Assembly: GCA_017438745.1 (NCBI GenBank)
Contig: JAFRUS010000064.1
Location: 58,032 to 122,031, forward strand
Direction of reading: 5' to 3'
Source of the DNA: Oscillospiraceae bacterium
GTDB lineage: Bacteria; Bacillota; Clostridia; Oscillospirales; Ruminococcaceae
Length of the DNA stretch: 64,000 bases
Below, one piece after another: positions 33,581 to 41,452 of this stretch; position 1 is the stretch's first letter, and every line of letters begins with the position of its first letter. The translations under genes and the position numbers were made by a program. Below the pieces are notes generated by a model. It ran no database searches, was not told where the DNA came from, and saw nothing but the letters and a program-made list of their open reading frames with translations.

Positions 33581-35815
33581 CTGGAGCAGAGAACGCTTAC
33601 GATCGAGGGCGTAGTTGAGGACGTTCTTTTCAGAAACGAGGATAATGGCTACGTGGTTTTCGATCTTGATGCGGGCGGTGAGCTTATAACAGCCGTAGGT
33701 GAACTCGGCGACATAGAAGAAGGCGAGAAGCTGAAGCTTGAAGGAAACTACGTTACTCATGCCAAGTTCGGTATGCAGTTTCAGGCTGAATACTGTGAAA
33801 GAATGCTTCCGGGCACGGCTTTGCAGATCAGAAAATATCTTTCCTCAGGTGTTATAAAAGGAATAGGTCCTTCGCTTGCGAAAAAAATAGTTGATGAGTT
33901 CGGCGACAGCACCCTTGAGGTAATGGAAAACGAACCTCAGCGTCTCCTGTGTGTAAAAGGTATTTCCCCGAAAAAATGTGAGAATATAACCAATGAACTC
34001 AAACAGATATTTAATCTCCGTAAGCTTATGACCTATCTTTCAAAGTTCGGGATCAAGGCTAAGTATGCGATGAAGGCATTCAAAAAATGGAGCTTCCAGA
34101 GCATGGAGATAATTCAGGCAGATCCTTACAAACTCTGTTCGTACGGCGTTGAACTTGAATTTTCAAAGGCTGAGCAGATAGCTGAATCTGTGGGCATACC
34201 GCACGATTCACCGATGAGGATCAGAGCGGGTATCACATACGTCCTGCTTGAAAATGCCAACAGCGGCCACACATGTCTTCCTCATGAGAAGCTTAAGGCC
34301 AAAGTATGTGAATATCTTAAAATTACAGAAGAAAGCTTTGACTCAGCCTATAGCGAGGAGCTGGAGAACGGAAGCTTTACCGAGTATTTCAAGGAATCGA
34401 AGAACAGAAACTATTCATTCCTTTCCGACTACTACGATGCAGAACGCTACATAGCCGGAAGACTCGGAGTTATGCAGGCGTTTTCTTCACCTGATACCTA
34501 CGACTATGAAAAAATGATAAGCGACAATGAAGCGCAGACAGGTATCAAGTACGAAAAACTCCAGCGCCTTGCGATCTCAGAAGCCCTTTCGAAGGGACTT
34601 CTCATTCTCACAGGCGGTCCTGGTACCGGTAAGACGACTACGCTCAACGCCATTATTTCCATGTACGTGAAAAAAGGCGAGAAGGTAATGATAGCGGCTC
34701 CGACAGGACGTGCTGCCAAGCGTATTTCCGACCTTACGGGCTATGAAGCCAAGACGATACACCGACTTCTTGAAGTTCAGTTCGACATGGACGGCAAGCT
34801 CAGATTTGCCCACAATGAATCAAATCCGTTAAACTGCGGAGTTCTTGTGGTGGATGAGATGTCGATGGTCGATACGCTGCTCTTCGAGAGCCTTCTGCGT
34901 GCTTTGAAGATCAGCTGCCGTCTTATCATGGTAGGAGACAGTGACCAGCTTCCTTCAGTGGGTGCCGGCAATGTTCTCAAGGATATGATCGACAGTCACA
35001 GGATACCTGTTGTCGAGCTTAAAGAGATCTTCCGTCAGGCAAGTCAGAGCTGTATAATCACGAATGCCCACAGGATCATAAACGGTGAATATCCTGACCT
35101 GACTCAGAAGAATAATGATTTTTTCTTTTTCCAGCGTCTTGCCTTTGAAGAGGCTTCAGATTTTGTAACGGAACTCTGCAGCACAAGACTTCCGAAAGCA
35201 TACGGTATTTCACCTTTTGAAGATATTCAGATACTTTGTCCTTCAAGAAAAGGCACTCTCGGAGTTATTGAGCTCAACAAGCGTCTTCAGCAGAAGCTCA
35301 ATCCTTCCGCGAAAGACAAGATGGAAGTAAAGAATATGGTTTACACCTTCCGCTGCGGCGACAAGGTAATGCAGACACGAAACAACTACGATATTGAGTG
35401 GAGCCGTGACGATGAACGGGGCACGGGTATTTTCAACGGTGACATAGGTACAATAAGAGCCATAAACAAGGCTGACAGGATCGCCGTCATTGACTTTGAC
35501 GGAAGAATATGCACCTACACCTTTGAACTGCTCGAACAGATCGAGCTTGCCTATGCCATAACGGTACACAAAAGCCAGGGCAGTGAGTTTGACATAGTTA
35601 TTCTCCCGGTCCTCGGCGGTTTCGAAAAGCTTTACTACCGTAATCTTCTCTACACTGCAGTTACAAGAGCAAAGAAAATGCTCATTGTGGTGGGTTCGCA
35701 GAAAAAACTCTGCCAGATGGTGGACAATGCCCGCAAGACCTACCGTTACACCTGCCTTAAAGAGATGATCGAAAGTGAGATAGCCAATGAACACGATATC
35801 GCGGTTCCTTGCTGA
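33581..35815 (+). CDS. recD2: RecD2-type helicase, apparent CTG start
   Basis: 744 residues if started at CTG 33581. It is a 5'-3' DNA helicase of superfamily 1B without RecBC partners. Helix-hairpin-helix region (about 90-200) precedes Walker A GGPGTGKTTT, Walker B VVDEMSMVD, GDSDQLPSVGAG, TVHKSQGSEF and YTAVTRAKK. The next in-frame usual start is GTG at 33653, which would cut off the conserved N-terminus (IEGVVEDVLFRNEDNGY). GGGAGG at 33567-33572 is ideally placed for CTG 33581. An ATG at 33574 is in another frame and stops after 14 codons. Its end overlaps comFC by 29 bases. Confidence 0.92.
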   Translation: MEQRTLTIEGVVEDVLFRNEDNGYVVFDLDAGGELITAVGELGDIEEGEKLKLEGNYVTHAKFGMQFQAEYCERMLPGTALQIRKYLSSGVIKGIGPSLAKKIVDEFGDSTLEVMENEPQRLLCVKGISPKKCENITNELKQIFNLRKLMTYLSKFGIKAKYAMKAFKKWSFQSMEIIQADPYKLCSYGVELEFSKAEQIAESVGIPHDSPMRIRAGITYVLLENANSGHTCLPHEKLKAKVCEYLKITEESFDSAYSEELENGSFTEYFKESKNRNYSFLSDYYDAERYIAGRLGVMQAFSSPDTYDYEKMISDNEAQTGIKYEKLQRLAISEALSKGLLILTGGPGTGKTTTLNAIISMYVKKGEKVMIAAPTGRAAKRISDLTGYEAKTIHRLLEVQFDMDGKLRFAHNESNPLNCGVLVVDEMSMVDTLLFESLLRALKISCRLIMVGDSDQLPSVGAGNVLKDMIDSHRIPVVELKEIFRQASQSCIITNAHRIINGEYPDLTQKNNDFFFFQRLAFEEASDFVTELCSTRLPKAYGISPFEDIQILCPSRKGTLGVIELNKRLQQKLNPSAKDKMEVKNMVYTFRCGDKVMQTRNNYDIEWSRDDERGTGIFNGDIGTIRAINKADRIAVIDFDGRICTYTFELLEQIELAYAITVHKSQGSEFDIVILPVLGGFEKLYYRNLLYTAVTRAKKMLIVVGSQKKLCQMVDNARKTYRYTCLKEMIESEIANEHDIAVPC

Positions 35816-36470
35816 TCTCGTTTTTCCGAACAGATGTCCCTGCTGCGATGATTTCATTCAGTGGGACAAGCTTATCTGCGGAAAATGTCACAGATCCATC
35901 GAAACTGTTCATGAAAAGGCATGTCATGTTTGCGGCAGGGAATCATGCATGTGTTCAGAGGAAAATTTCTACGACGGTGCTCTTGTTCCTCTTCGGTACG
36001 AGACTCTTGTAAAGGAAGGTGTCCTTTCGCTCAAACGCGGAAACAACAAGAATTTCGGTGAATACTCCGGAAAACTTCTTGCCGGCATACTGAAAAAGGA
36101 AAAGCCGGAACTTGAATTTGATATGATCATGCCTGTTCCCATGTCTCCGGCATCATTCCGGAAGCGCGGGTTCAATCAGGCTGAAATAATCGCCGGTGAG
36201 ATAGCATCAGCACTTGATATTCCGCTTGTGAATGATGTGCTGATCAAGCAGGACACCGATTCATCACAGCATTATCTTAACAAGTCACAGCGAATGAGAA
36301 ACATTTCTTCCATTAAGATAAAGGAAACCGATCTTACGGGGAAGAGGATAATCATCTGTGACGATGTAATAACTACAGGAAGCACCATAAACCGATGTGC
36401 GCGGCTTCTTAAGAATTCCGGAGCAGAAACTGTGTTTGCTGCAGTCGCAGCCGGAACAAAACTTCGGTAA
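35787..36470 (+). CDS. comFC: ComFC-like phosphoribosyltransferase-family protein
   Basis: 227 residues. The N-terminus has a zinc-finger pattern of cysteine pairs (CPCC, CGKC, CHVCG, CMC; residues about 14-55). The C-terminal half is a type I phosphoribosyltransferase domain with the PRPP loop IIICDDVITTGSTINRC. ComFC proteins support DNA uptake or handling in competent bacteria and are often beside helicases. It overlaps the end of recD2 and is followed 15 bases later by the mreB-like gene, so translation is probably coupled. Confidence 0.92.
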   Translation: MNTISRFLADLVFPNRCPCCDDFIQWDKLICGKCHRSIETVHEKACHVCGRESCMCSEENFYDGALVPLRYETLVKEGVLSLKRGNNKNFGEYSGKLLAGILKKEKPELEFDMIMPVPMSPASFRKRGFNQAEIIAGEIASALDIPLVNDVLIKQDTDSSQHYLNKSQRMRNISSIKIKETDLTGKRIIICDDVITTGSTINRCARLLKNSGAETVFAAVAAGTKLR

Positions 36471-36485
36471 AGGAGGAACTGAAAA

Positions 36486-37490
36486 GTGGATATAGGAATA
36501 GACCTTGGCACTACCAACATCGTCATAACAAGAGACAATGCCGGTGTTGTACTCAGTGAGCCTTCTGTTGTGGCATATCACATGTACCGCAAGGAAGTTG
36601 TGGCAGTTGGTCTTGAAGCCTATAACATGATAGGCAGGACTCCTGATTATATCAAAATAGTCAGACCGCTTGCAGACGGAGTTATTTCCGATGACGGTAT
36701 GGCAGAATACATGATAAAGGCGTTTATTCTCAGAGTTCTCGGCAGTCAGCCGTTAAGACCGAGAATAGTTATCTGTGTTCCGTCATTCATCACCGACATA
36801 GAAGGGCGTGCAGTTATTGAAGCTGCAGTCAGCGCCGGTGCAAGAAAAGTTTATCTTATACAGGAACCTATCGCTGCTCTTCTCGGAGCAGGGGTGGATA
36901 TCTCAAAACCTTCGGGAAACATGGTAATAGACATAGGCGGAGGAACGACTGATATTGCGGTCGTTTCACTCAACGGTGTCGTTGTTTCCCATTCAGTTAC
37001 CACAGCCGGAAACAAGTTTGACCAGGCTGTAATGAAATATCTTGCTGCCAGATACAAGATAAATGTCGGCGAACGCACTGCGGAAAACGCGAAGATGAAC
37101 ATAGCAAATCTTTACGATCCCGGCATTAACAGAAAGATCACTATCGGCGGTAAAAACATTTATACAGGAATGCCGGAATCAGTTGAGATAAGCGAGCTTG
37201 ATCTTCATCTTGCAGTTGAGGAACATCTTGCAGACATAACTGAGGCGATTCGTCATGTCTTTGAGCAGACACCGCCTGAACTGATCGCAGATATTTACGA
37301 CAACGGCATAGTTCTTACCGGCGGTGGCGCCCATCTCGGAAGAATAGATATGTTCATCTGTTCCGAAACCGGCATCAAATGCAGGATCGCTGAAAATTCC
37401 GATTACTGCGTTGCAAGGGGAACTGCTCTTGTATATAAAAACATGGATACTCTCCGGGACGGATTTGAATATGTTCCGGTCTATAAATAA
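36486..37490 (+). CDS. MreB/Mbl-like actin homologue
   Basis: 334 residues from a GTG start with AAAGGAGG 11 bases upstream. Actin-fold nucleotide motifs: GIDLGTTN (phosphate 1), DIGGGTTDIAV (phosphate 2) and GIVLTGGGAHLG (adenosine site). It forms membrane-bound filaments that guide wall synthesis and cell shape. It lacks the usual chromosomal neighbours mreC and mreD and sits instead behind recD2-comFC, so it may be an accessory Mbl- or MreBH-type copy. Confidence 0.92.
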   Translation: MDIGIDLGTTNIVITRDNAGVVLSEPSVVAYHMYRKEVVAVGLEAYNMIGRTPDYIKIVRPLADGVISDDGMAEYMIKAFILRVLGSQPLRPRIVICVPSFITDIEGRAVIEAAVSAGARKVYLIQEPIAALLGAGVDISKPSGNMVIDIGGGTTDIAVVSLNGVVVSHSVTTAGNKFDQAVMKYLAARYKINVGERTAENAKMNIANLYDPGINRKITIGGKNIYTGMPESVEISELDLHLAVEEHLADITEAIRHVFEQTPPELIADIYDNGIVLTGGGAHLGRIDMFICSETGIKCRIAENSDYCVARGTALVYKNMDTLRDGFEYVPVYK

Positions 37491-37515
37491 CATTCCAGAA
37501 AGGACCTAGAAAATT

Positions 37516-39012
37516 ATGAGTAACAAAGAAGAAATCCTGCATGGTCATCATGACACGATAAAACTTACACTTGAAGATGACAGCATTATGGAGTGTAACG
37601 TGCTTACAGCCTTTGACTGCAACGGCAAGGATTACATAGCACTTGTACCTGTAGAACCTGAAACTGAAGGAGATGTTTTCCTTTACGGTTTTAAGGAGAT
37701 CGCTGAAAATGACATTGAACTCATCAACATTGAGGACCAGAAGGAACTCAACGACGTTATCAATGCATTTGAAAAATGGTGCGACGAACAGGAAGAAGGA
37801 CTTATTCCTGTAGATGTTTATTCAGGTTTTCTCGGTGCCGGTAAAACGACACTCATCAAGAAGATGATAAAGGAAGCTTACGCAGGCGAAAAGATCGTTC
37901 TTATCGAAAACGAATTCGGTGAGATCAGCATCGACGGCGGATTCCTCAAGGATGCAGGCGTTGAGATCACAGAAATGAACTCAGGATGCATCTGCTGCTC
38001 ACTGGTAGGCGACTTCGGTGAAGCTCTCAGAAAGGTAGTAACTGACTACCAGCCTGACCGTATCATTATCGAACCTTCAGGTGTCGGCAAGCTTTCAGAT
38101 GTTATTAAGGCAGTTGAAGGCGTATGCGAAGATACTCCTATCATCCTCAACTCATACACTGCAGTTGTTGACGTTAAGAAGTACGCAAAGTACATCAAGC
38201 TCTTCGGTGAGTTCTTCATCGACCAGATCCAGAGTGCTGGACTTGTTGTTTTAAGCCGTACAAAGGATATTGATGACACAGAACTTGAAAAGTGTACCGA
38301 TGCTCTTAACGAGATCAATCCTAATGCTCTCATCATCACAACTGACTGGGATGAAATCGACGGTAAGAAGATTAAAGAAGTTATGGAAGCTGGCTTCGAC
38401 CTTAACGTTGAAGATGAATACTTCGATGAAGCAGACTTTGATGATGACGACGATGAACACGAACATCATCATCATCACTATCACGAAGACGGCGAGGAAT
38501 GCTGCTGCGTTCATCACCATCACGACGATGATGATGACGACGAACACGAGCATCACCATCATCACCACGATCATGATGAAGATGAACACGAACATCACCA
38601 CCACCATCATGAAGACGGCGAAGAGTGCTGCTGCGGACATCATCATGATGACGACGATGAACATGAACATCATCACCACCACCATCACGAAGACGGTGAG
38701 GAATGCAGCTGCGGTCACCATCACCACCATGCTGATGAAGTGTTCACAAGCATCGGCATAGAGACAGTAAGAAAGTTCGGCGAGAACGAGATGAAGGACA
38801 TTCTTTCTGATCTTACAAATACAGAAAAATACGGTATAGTTATCCGTGCAAAGGGTATTGTTCCTGCAGCAGACGGCAGATGGATCCACTTTGACTATGT
38901 ACCGGACGAATACGAAGTACGTTACGGCAGTGCTGATGTAACAGGACGAATCGTTGTTATCGGTACTGAACTTAACAAGGACGAACTTACAAAGGCATTC
39001 AAAAAGCAGTGA
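37516..39012 (+). CDS. DUF1292-CobW fusion with very His/Asp/Cys-rich insert
   Basis: 498 residues. Residues 1-75 match the small DUF1292 type (DTIKLTLEDDSIMECNVL, DYIALVP). Residues about 95-310 are a COG0523 GTPase: GFLGAGKTTL (104-113), ENEFG, the metal motif GCICC (157-161) and EPSG. Residues about 312-412 are a repeated metal-binding block with the pattern D4-E-H-E-H5to7-E-D-G-E-E-C-C/S-C-G-H3to5, about 40 His and nine Cys. The last 85 residues are a CobW_C domain. Likely a zinc or nickel metallochaperone that also stores metal. It precedes a second CobW-type gene by 101 bases. Confidence 0.92.
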   Translation: MSNKEEILHGHHDTIKLTLEDDSIMECNVLTAFDCNGKDYIALVPVEPETEGDVFLYGFKEIAENDIELINIEDQKELNDVINAFEKWCDEQEEGLIPVDVYSGFLGAGKTTLIKKMIKEAYAGEKIVLIENEFGEISIDGGFLKDAGVEITEMNSGCICCSLVGDFGEALRKVVTDYQPDRIIIEPSGVGKLSDVIKAVEGVCEDTPIILNSYTAVVDVKKYAKYIKLFGEFFIDQIQSAGLVVLSRTKDIDDTELEKCTDALNEINPNALIITTDWDEIDGKKIKEVMEAGFDLNVEDEYFDEADFDDDDDEHEHHHHHYHEDGEECCCVHHHHDDDDDDEHEHHHHHHDHDEDEHEHHHHHHEDGEECCCGHHHDDDDEHEHHHHHHHEDGEECSCGHHHHHADEVFTSIGIETVRKFGENEMKDILSDLTNTEKYGIVIRAKGIVPAADGRWIHFDYVPDEYEVRYGSADVTGRIVVIGTELNKDELTKAFKKQ

Positions 39013-39062
39013 TCTTTGCGGCAAATAGTTTTGCCTGAATCATAATAATAATAATACAGTAT

Positions 39063-39085
39063 ATCCCGGAAACAGCTCCGGGATG
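39063..39085. repeat. Hairpin between the two CobW genes
   Basis: ATCCCGG, 8-base loop, CCGGGAT without a T run. It may be a processing site or part of a regulatory leader. Confidence 0.4.
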
Positions 39086-39113
39086 TGCTGCAGATCAAGG
39101 GGCGATCAGAAAA

Positions 39114-40046
39114 ATGGAACCAACTCCGGTATTTATTTTTACAGGATTTGTTGAAAGCGGAAAGACTACCATGATCCAGAGATGGCTTACGCAGGATTTC
39201 TTCAAGGAACAGGAAAAGGTCGTAATTATCTGCTGTGAAGACGGTTTTACTGAATACGAAAACCTGGCAGACAATGTTGTTCTTTACATGGTGGAAAACA
39301 AGGAAGATCTTACTTCCATGTACATTCAGGACATTGAAAGAAATGAAGCACCGACAGCTGTTCTTCTGGAAAACAACTGTATGCAGAGCGTTGATGAGCT
39401 TATGGAACTTGAATGGCCTGAAAACTGGGACATTGTTCAGATTTCAGCAATGATCGATGCTTCGAAGTTTGATGAACAGCTTCGCTGCATGCGTCAGATC
39501 ATGAACGAGCAGTTTAAATACGCAACTGTAGTTGTCTTTAACCGCTGCGACGAAAACACGAAAAAGCTTAAACTCAGAGCGGCAGTAAAATCCCTCAATC
39601 CTGAAGCTTCCCTCATGTTCTTGAGAAATGACGGAACTGCAGATGAGGAACTGGATGAACTTCCGTTTGATATCGATGCTCCTGTTGTAAAAATTGAAGA
39701 CATGGACTTCGGTCTGTGGTTTATCGATATTTTTGAAAACTGTGAACGATACAACAATAAAACTGTTCAGTTCAAGGGACAGGTAACAAGGCCTAAGGGT
39801 TATCCGATGACAAGTTTTCTTGTTTACCGCTATGCAATGCAGTGCTGTGCTGACGATCTTGAATATCTCAAGCTTCTTTGTGTGGCACCTGGTGACGTGA
39901 AAATTACTGAAGGTGACTGGGTGACAGTCACAGCTGATGTTCGTTTTGTGATGCCGCAGGGCATGGATGCACCTTCACCTGTCTTCAACTTAAAGAGTAT
40001 GGAAAAGGCAGAGGCACCGGACTCAGAGTATGTTTACTTTAACTGA
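39114..40046 (+). CDS. CobW-like GTPase with TIGR03943-like C-terminal domain
   Basis: 310 residues. Residues about 5-180 are a CobW-type P-loop domain (FTGFVESGKTTMIQRWL; NRCDE as the G4 site), without a GCxCC motif. Residues about 195-305 (FKGQVTRPKGYPMTSFLVYR, MQCCADD, WVTVTADV) resemble the C-terminal part of TIGR03943/YcgQ proteins, whose partners are UPF0718 permeases in zinc-responsive operons. No permease is present here. Adjacent to the His-rich CobW gene, it supports a metal-homeostasis locus. The domain match is by eye only. Confidence 0.82.
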   Translation: MEPTPVFIFTGFVESGKTTMIQRWLTQDFFKEQEKVVIICCEDGFTEYENLADNVVLYMVENKEDLTSMYIQDIERNEAPTAVLLENNCMQSVDELMELEWPENWDIVQISAMIDASKFDEQLRCMRQIMNEQFKYATVVVFNRCDENTKKLKLRAAVKSLNPEASLMFLRNDGTADEELDELPFDIDAPVVKIEDMDFGLWFIDIFENCERYNNKTVQFKGQVTRPKGYPMTSFLVYRYAMQCCADDLEYLKLLCVAPGDVKITEGDWVTVTADVRFVMPQGMDAPSPVFNLKSMEKAEAPDSEYVYFN

Positions 40047-40065
40047 TACGAAAGGACAGTGAATC

Positions 40066-41331
40066 ATGAATACTTTCAGAAACGCAGATATTCTTCTGCC
40101 GGCAGATGCAGATATGGGCAAATGGGCTGTAGTGGCCTGCGACCAGTACACAAGTGAACCTGACTACTGGAAGGAGACAGCTCGGATATCAGCTGGTGCT
40201 CCGTCAGCATATAATCTTATTCTTCCTGAAGTTTATCTTGAAGAAAAAGACGTTGCCGACCGTATAAAGAAGATCCAGTCATCAATGAAGGATGCACTTT
40301 CAAAGGGCATTTTCAGAGAATATAAAAACTCAATGATCTACCTTGAAAGAACACAGGACGACGGAAAGGTAAGAGCCGGTCTTGTGGGCTGTATCGACCT
40401 TGAAGACTATGACTACAGAAAAGGTTCAGTTTCTCCGGTCCGTGCAACCGAGGCAACTGTTATCGAAAGAATCCCTCCGAGAATCGCAGTAAGACGCGGT
40501 GCTGAACTTGAACTTCCGCACATCATGATCCTTATTGATGATGAAAAGGGAACAGTTATTGAACCTCTTGTAGGAAAGAAAGACAAACTTGAAAAAGTAT
40601 ATGACTTTGACCTTATGCAGAAGGGCGGTCACGCATCAGGATGGCTGATACCTGAAAGTGATCAGGCAGAAATACTTAAGGCTCTTGACGGACTTGCAGA
40701 CATTACGGAATTTAATAAAAAATATTCTCTTGACGAGAAGAATCCGCTTGTATTTGCTATGGGTGACGGAAACCACTCACTTGCAACTGCGAAGGAATTC
40801 TACGAGGAGCTTAAGAAAAACAATCCTGGAAAGGACATGAGCTCACATCCTGCAAGATATGCTCTTGTTGAACTTGTGAACCTTCATTCGCCTGCTCTCG
40901 AATTCGAAGCTATTCACAGAATAGTGACTGAGGCAGATACTGATGGCCTTATGAAGAAAATGACTGAAGCACTCGGACTTACTGAAAATGCCGCAGAATG
41001 CAGCCAGAAGTTTGAGTACGTGGTAAAGGGTGTAAAGAAGACAGTGGGTATCACAAAGCCTTCTTCAAAGCTCACAGTCGGAAGCCTTCAGCAGTTTCTT
41101 GACGGATACCTGAAGGAGAGCGGAGCAAAGATCGACTATATCCACGGAACAGAAGTAGTTGACAAGCTTTCAATGAACGACGGAAGCATCGGATTCATAC
41201 TTCCTGACATGGCAAAGTCCGAACTTTTCCCGACAGTAATCTGTGACGGTGCCCTTCCGAGAAAGACTTTCTCAATGGGTCACGCATGGGACAAGCGCTA
41301 CTACATAGAAGCAAGAAAGATCACTGAGTAA
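40066..41331 (+). CDS. DUF1015-family protein
   Basis: 421 residues. The run WAVVACDQYTSEPDYW near the start, IPPRIAVRRG, and FAMGDGNHSLATAKE match DUF1015, a family found in many anaerobes and sometimes beside serine or D-phosphoglycerate genes. The biochemical role is not known. No signal peptide or membrane segment. It follows the CobW-like gene by 19 bases with AAAGGA before the ATG, so it may be in the same transcript. Confidence 0.85.
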   Translation: MNTFRNADILLPADADMGKWAVVACDQYTSEPDYWKETARISAGAPSAYNLILPEVYLEEKDVADRIKKIQSSMKDALSKGIFREYKNSMIYLERTQDDGKVRAGLVGCIDLEDYDYRKGSVSPVRATEATVIERIPPRIAVRRGAELELPHIMILIDDEKGTVIEPLVGKKDKLEKVYDFDLMQKGGHASGWLIPESDQAEILKALDGLADITEFNKKYSLDEKNPLVFAMGDGNHSLATAKEFYEELKKNNPGKDMSSHPARYALVELVNLHSPALEFEAIHRIVTEADTDGLMKKMTEALGLTENAAECSQKFEYVVKGVKKTVGITKPSSKLTVGSLQQFLDGYLKESGAKIDYIHGTEVVDKLSMNDGSIGFILPDMAKSELFPTVICDGALPRKTFSMGHAWDKRYYIEARKITE

Positions 41332-41333
41332 TC

Positions 41334-41419
41334 AGGAGCTTATCAGCATGGGCACGGGGCTTCAGTCCCTCCGATCGGAATACGACAAAGCCGTATTTCC
41401 GGTTTAATCAGTGTATCTC
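41334..41419 (+). mobile_element. Miniature inverted-repeat element (copy F, strongly decayed)
   Basis: TTATCAGCATGGG, CACGGGGCTTC, GGAATACGACAAAGCCG and TTAATCAGTGTATCTC line up in order with the family, with many changes. It lies between the DUF1015 gene and valS. Confidence 0.6.
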
Positions 41420-41452
41420 ATATAATAAATAAACAGAAGGATGATTTTTGTA

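Noticed and set aside
35243..35857. Open frame antisense to the end of recD2
   Set aside because: Lies wholly over the conserved helicase motifs in the opposite strand, with no recognisable domain.
37516..38760. CAT/CAC repeats as a simple-sequence or CRISPR-like array
   Set aside because: They are in frame within a coding region and vary in length as protein repeats; no spacers are present.
38251..39024. Long open frame antisense to the His-rich CobW gene
   Set aside because: It is produced by the repeated CAT/GAT codons of the His/Asp block; it has no ribosome site and a Val/Met-rich nonsense composition.
41332..41452. Possible T-box leader before valS
   Set aside because: Only 120 bases are present and they align with the decayed miniature element.
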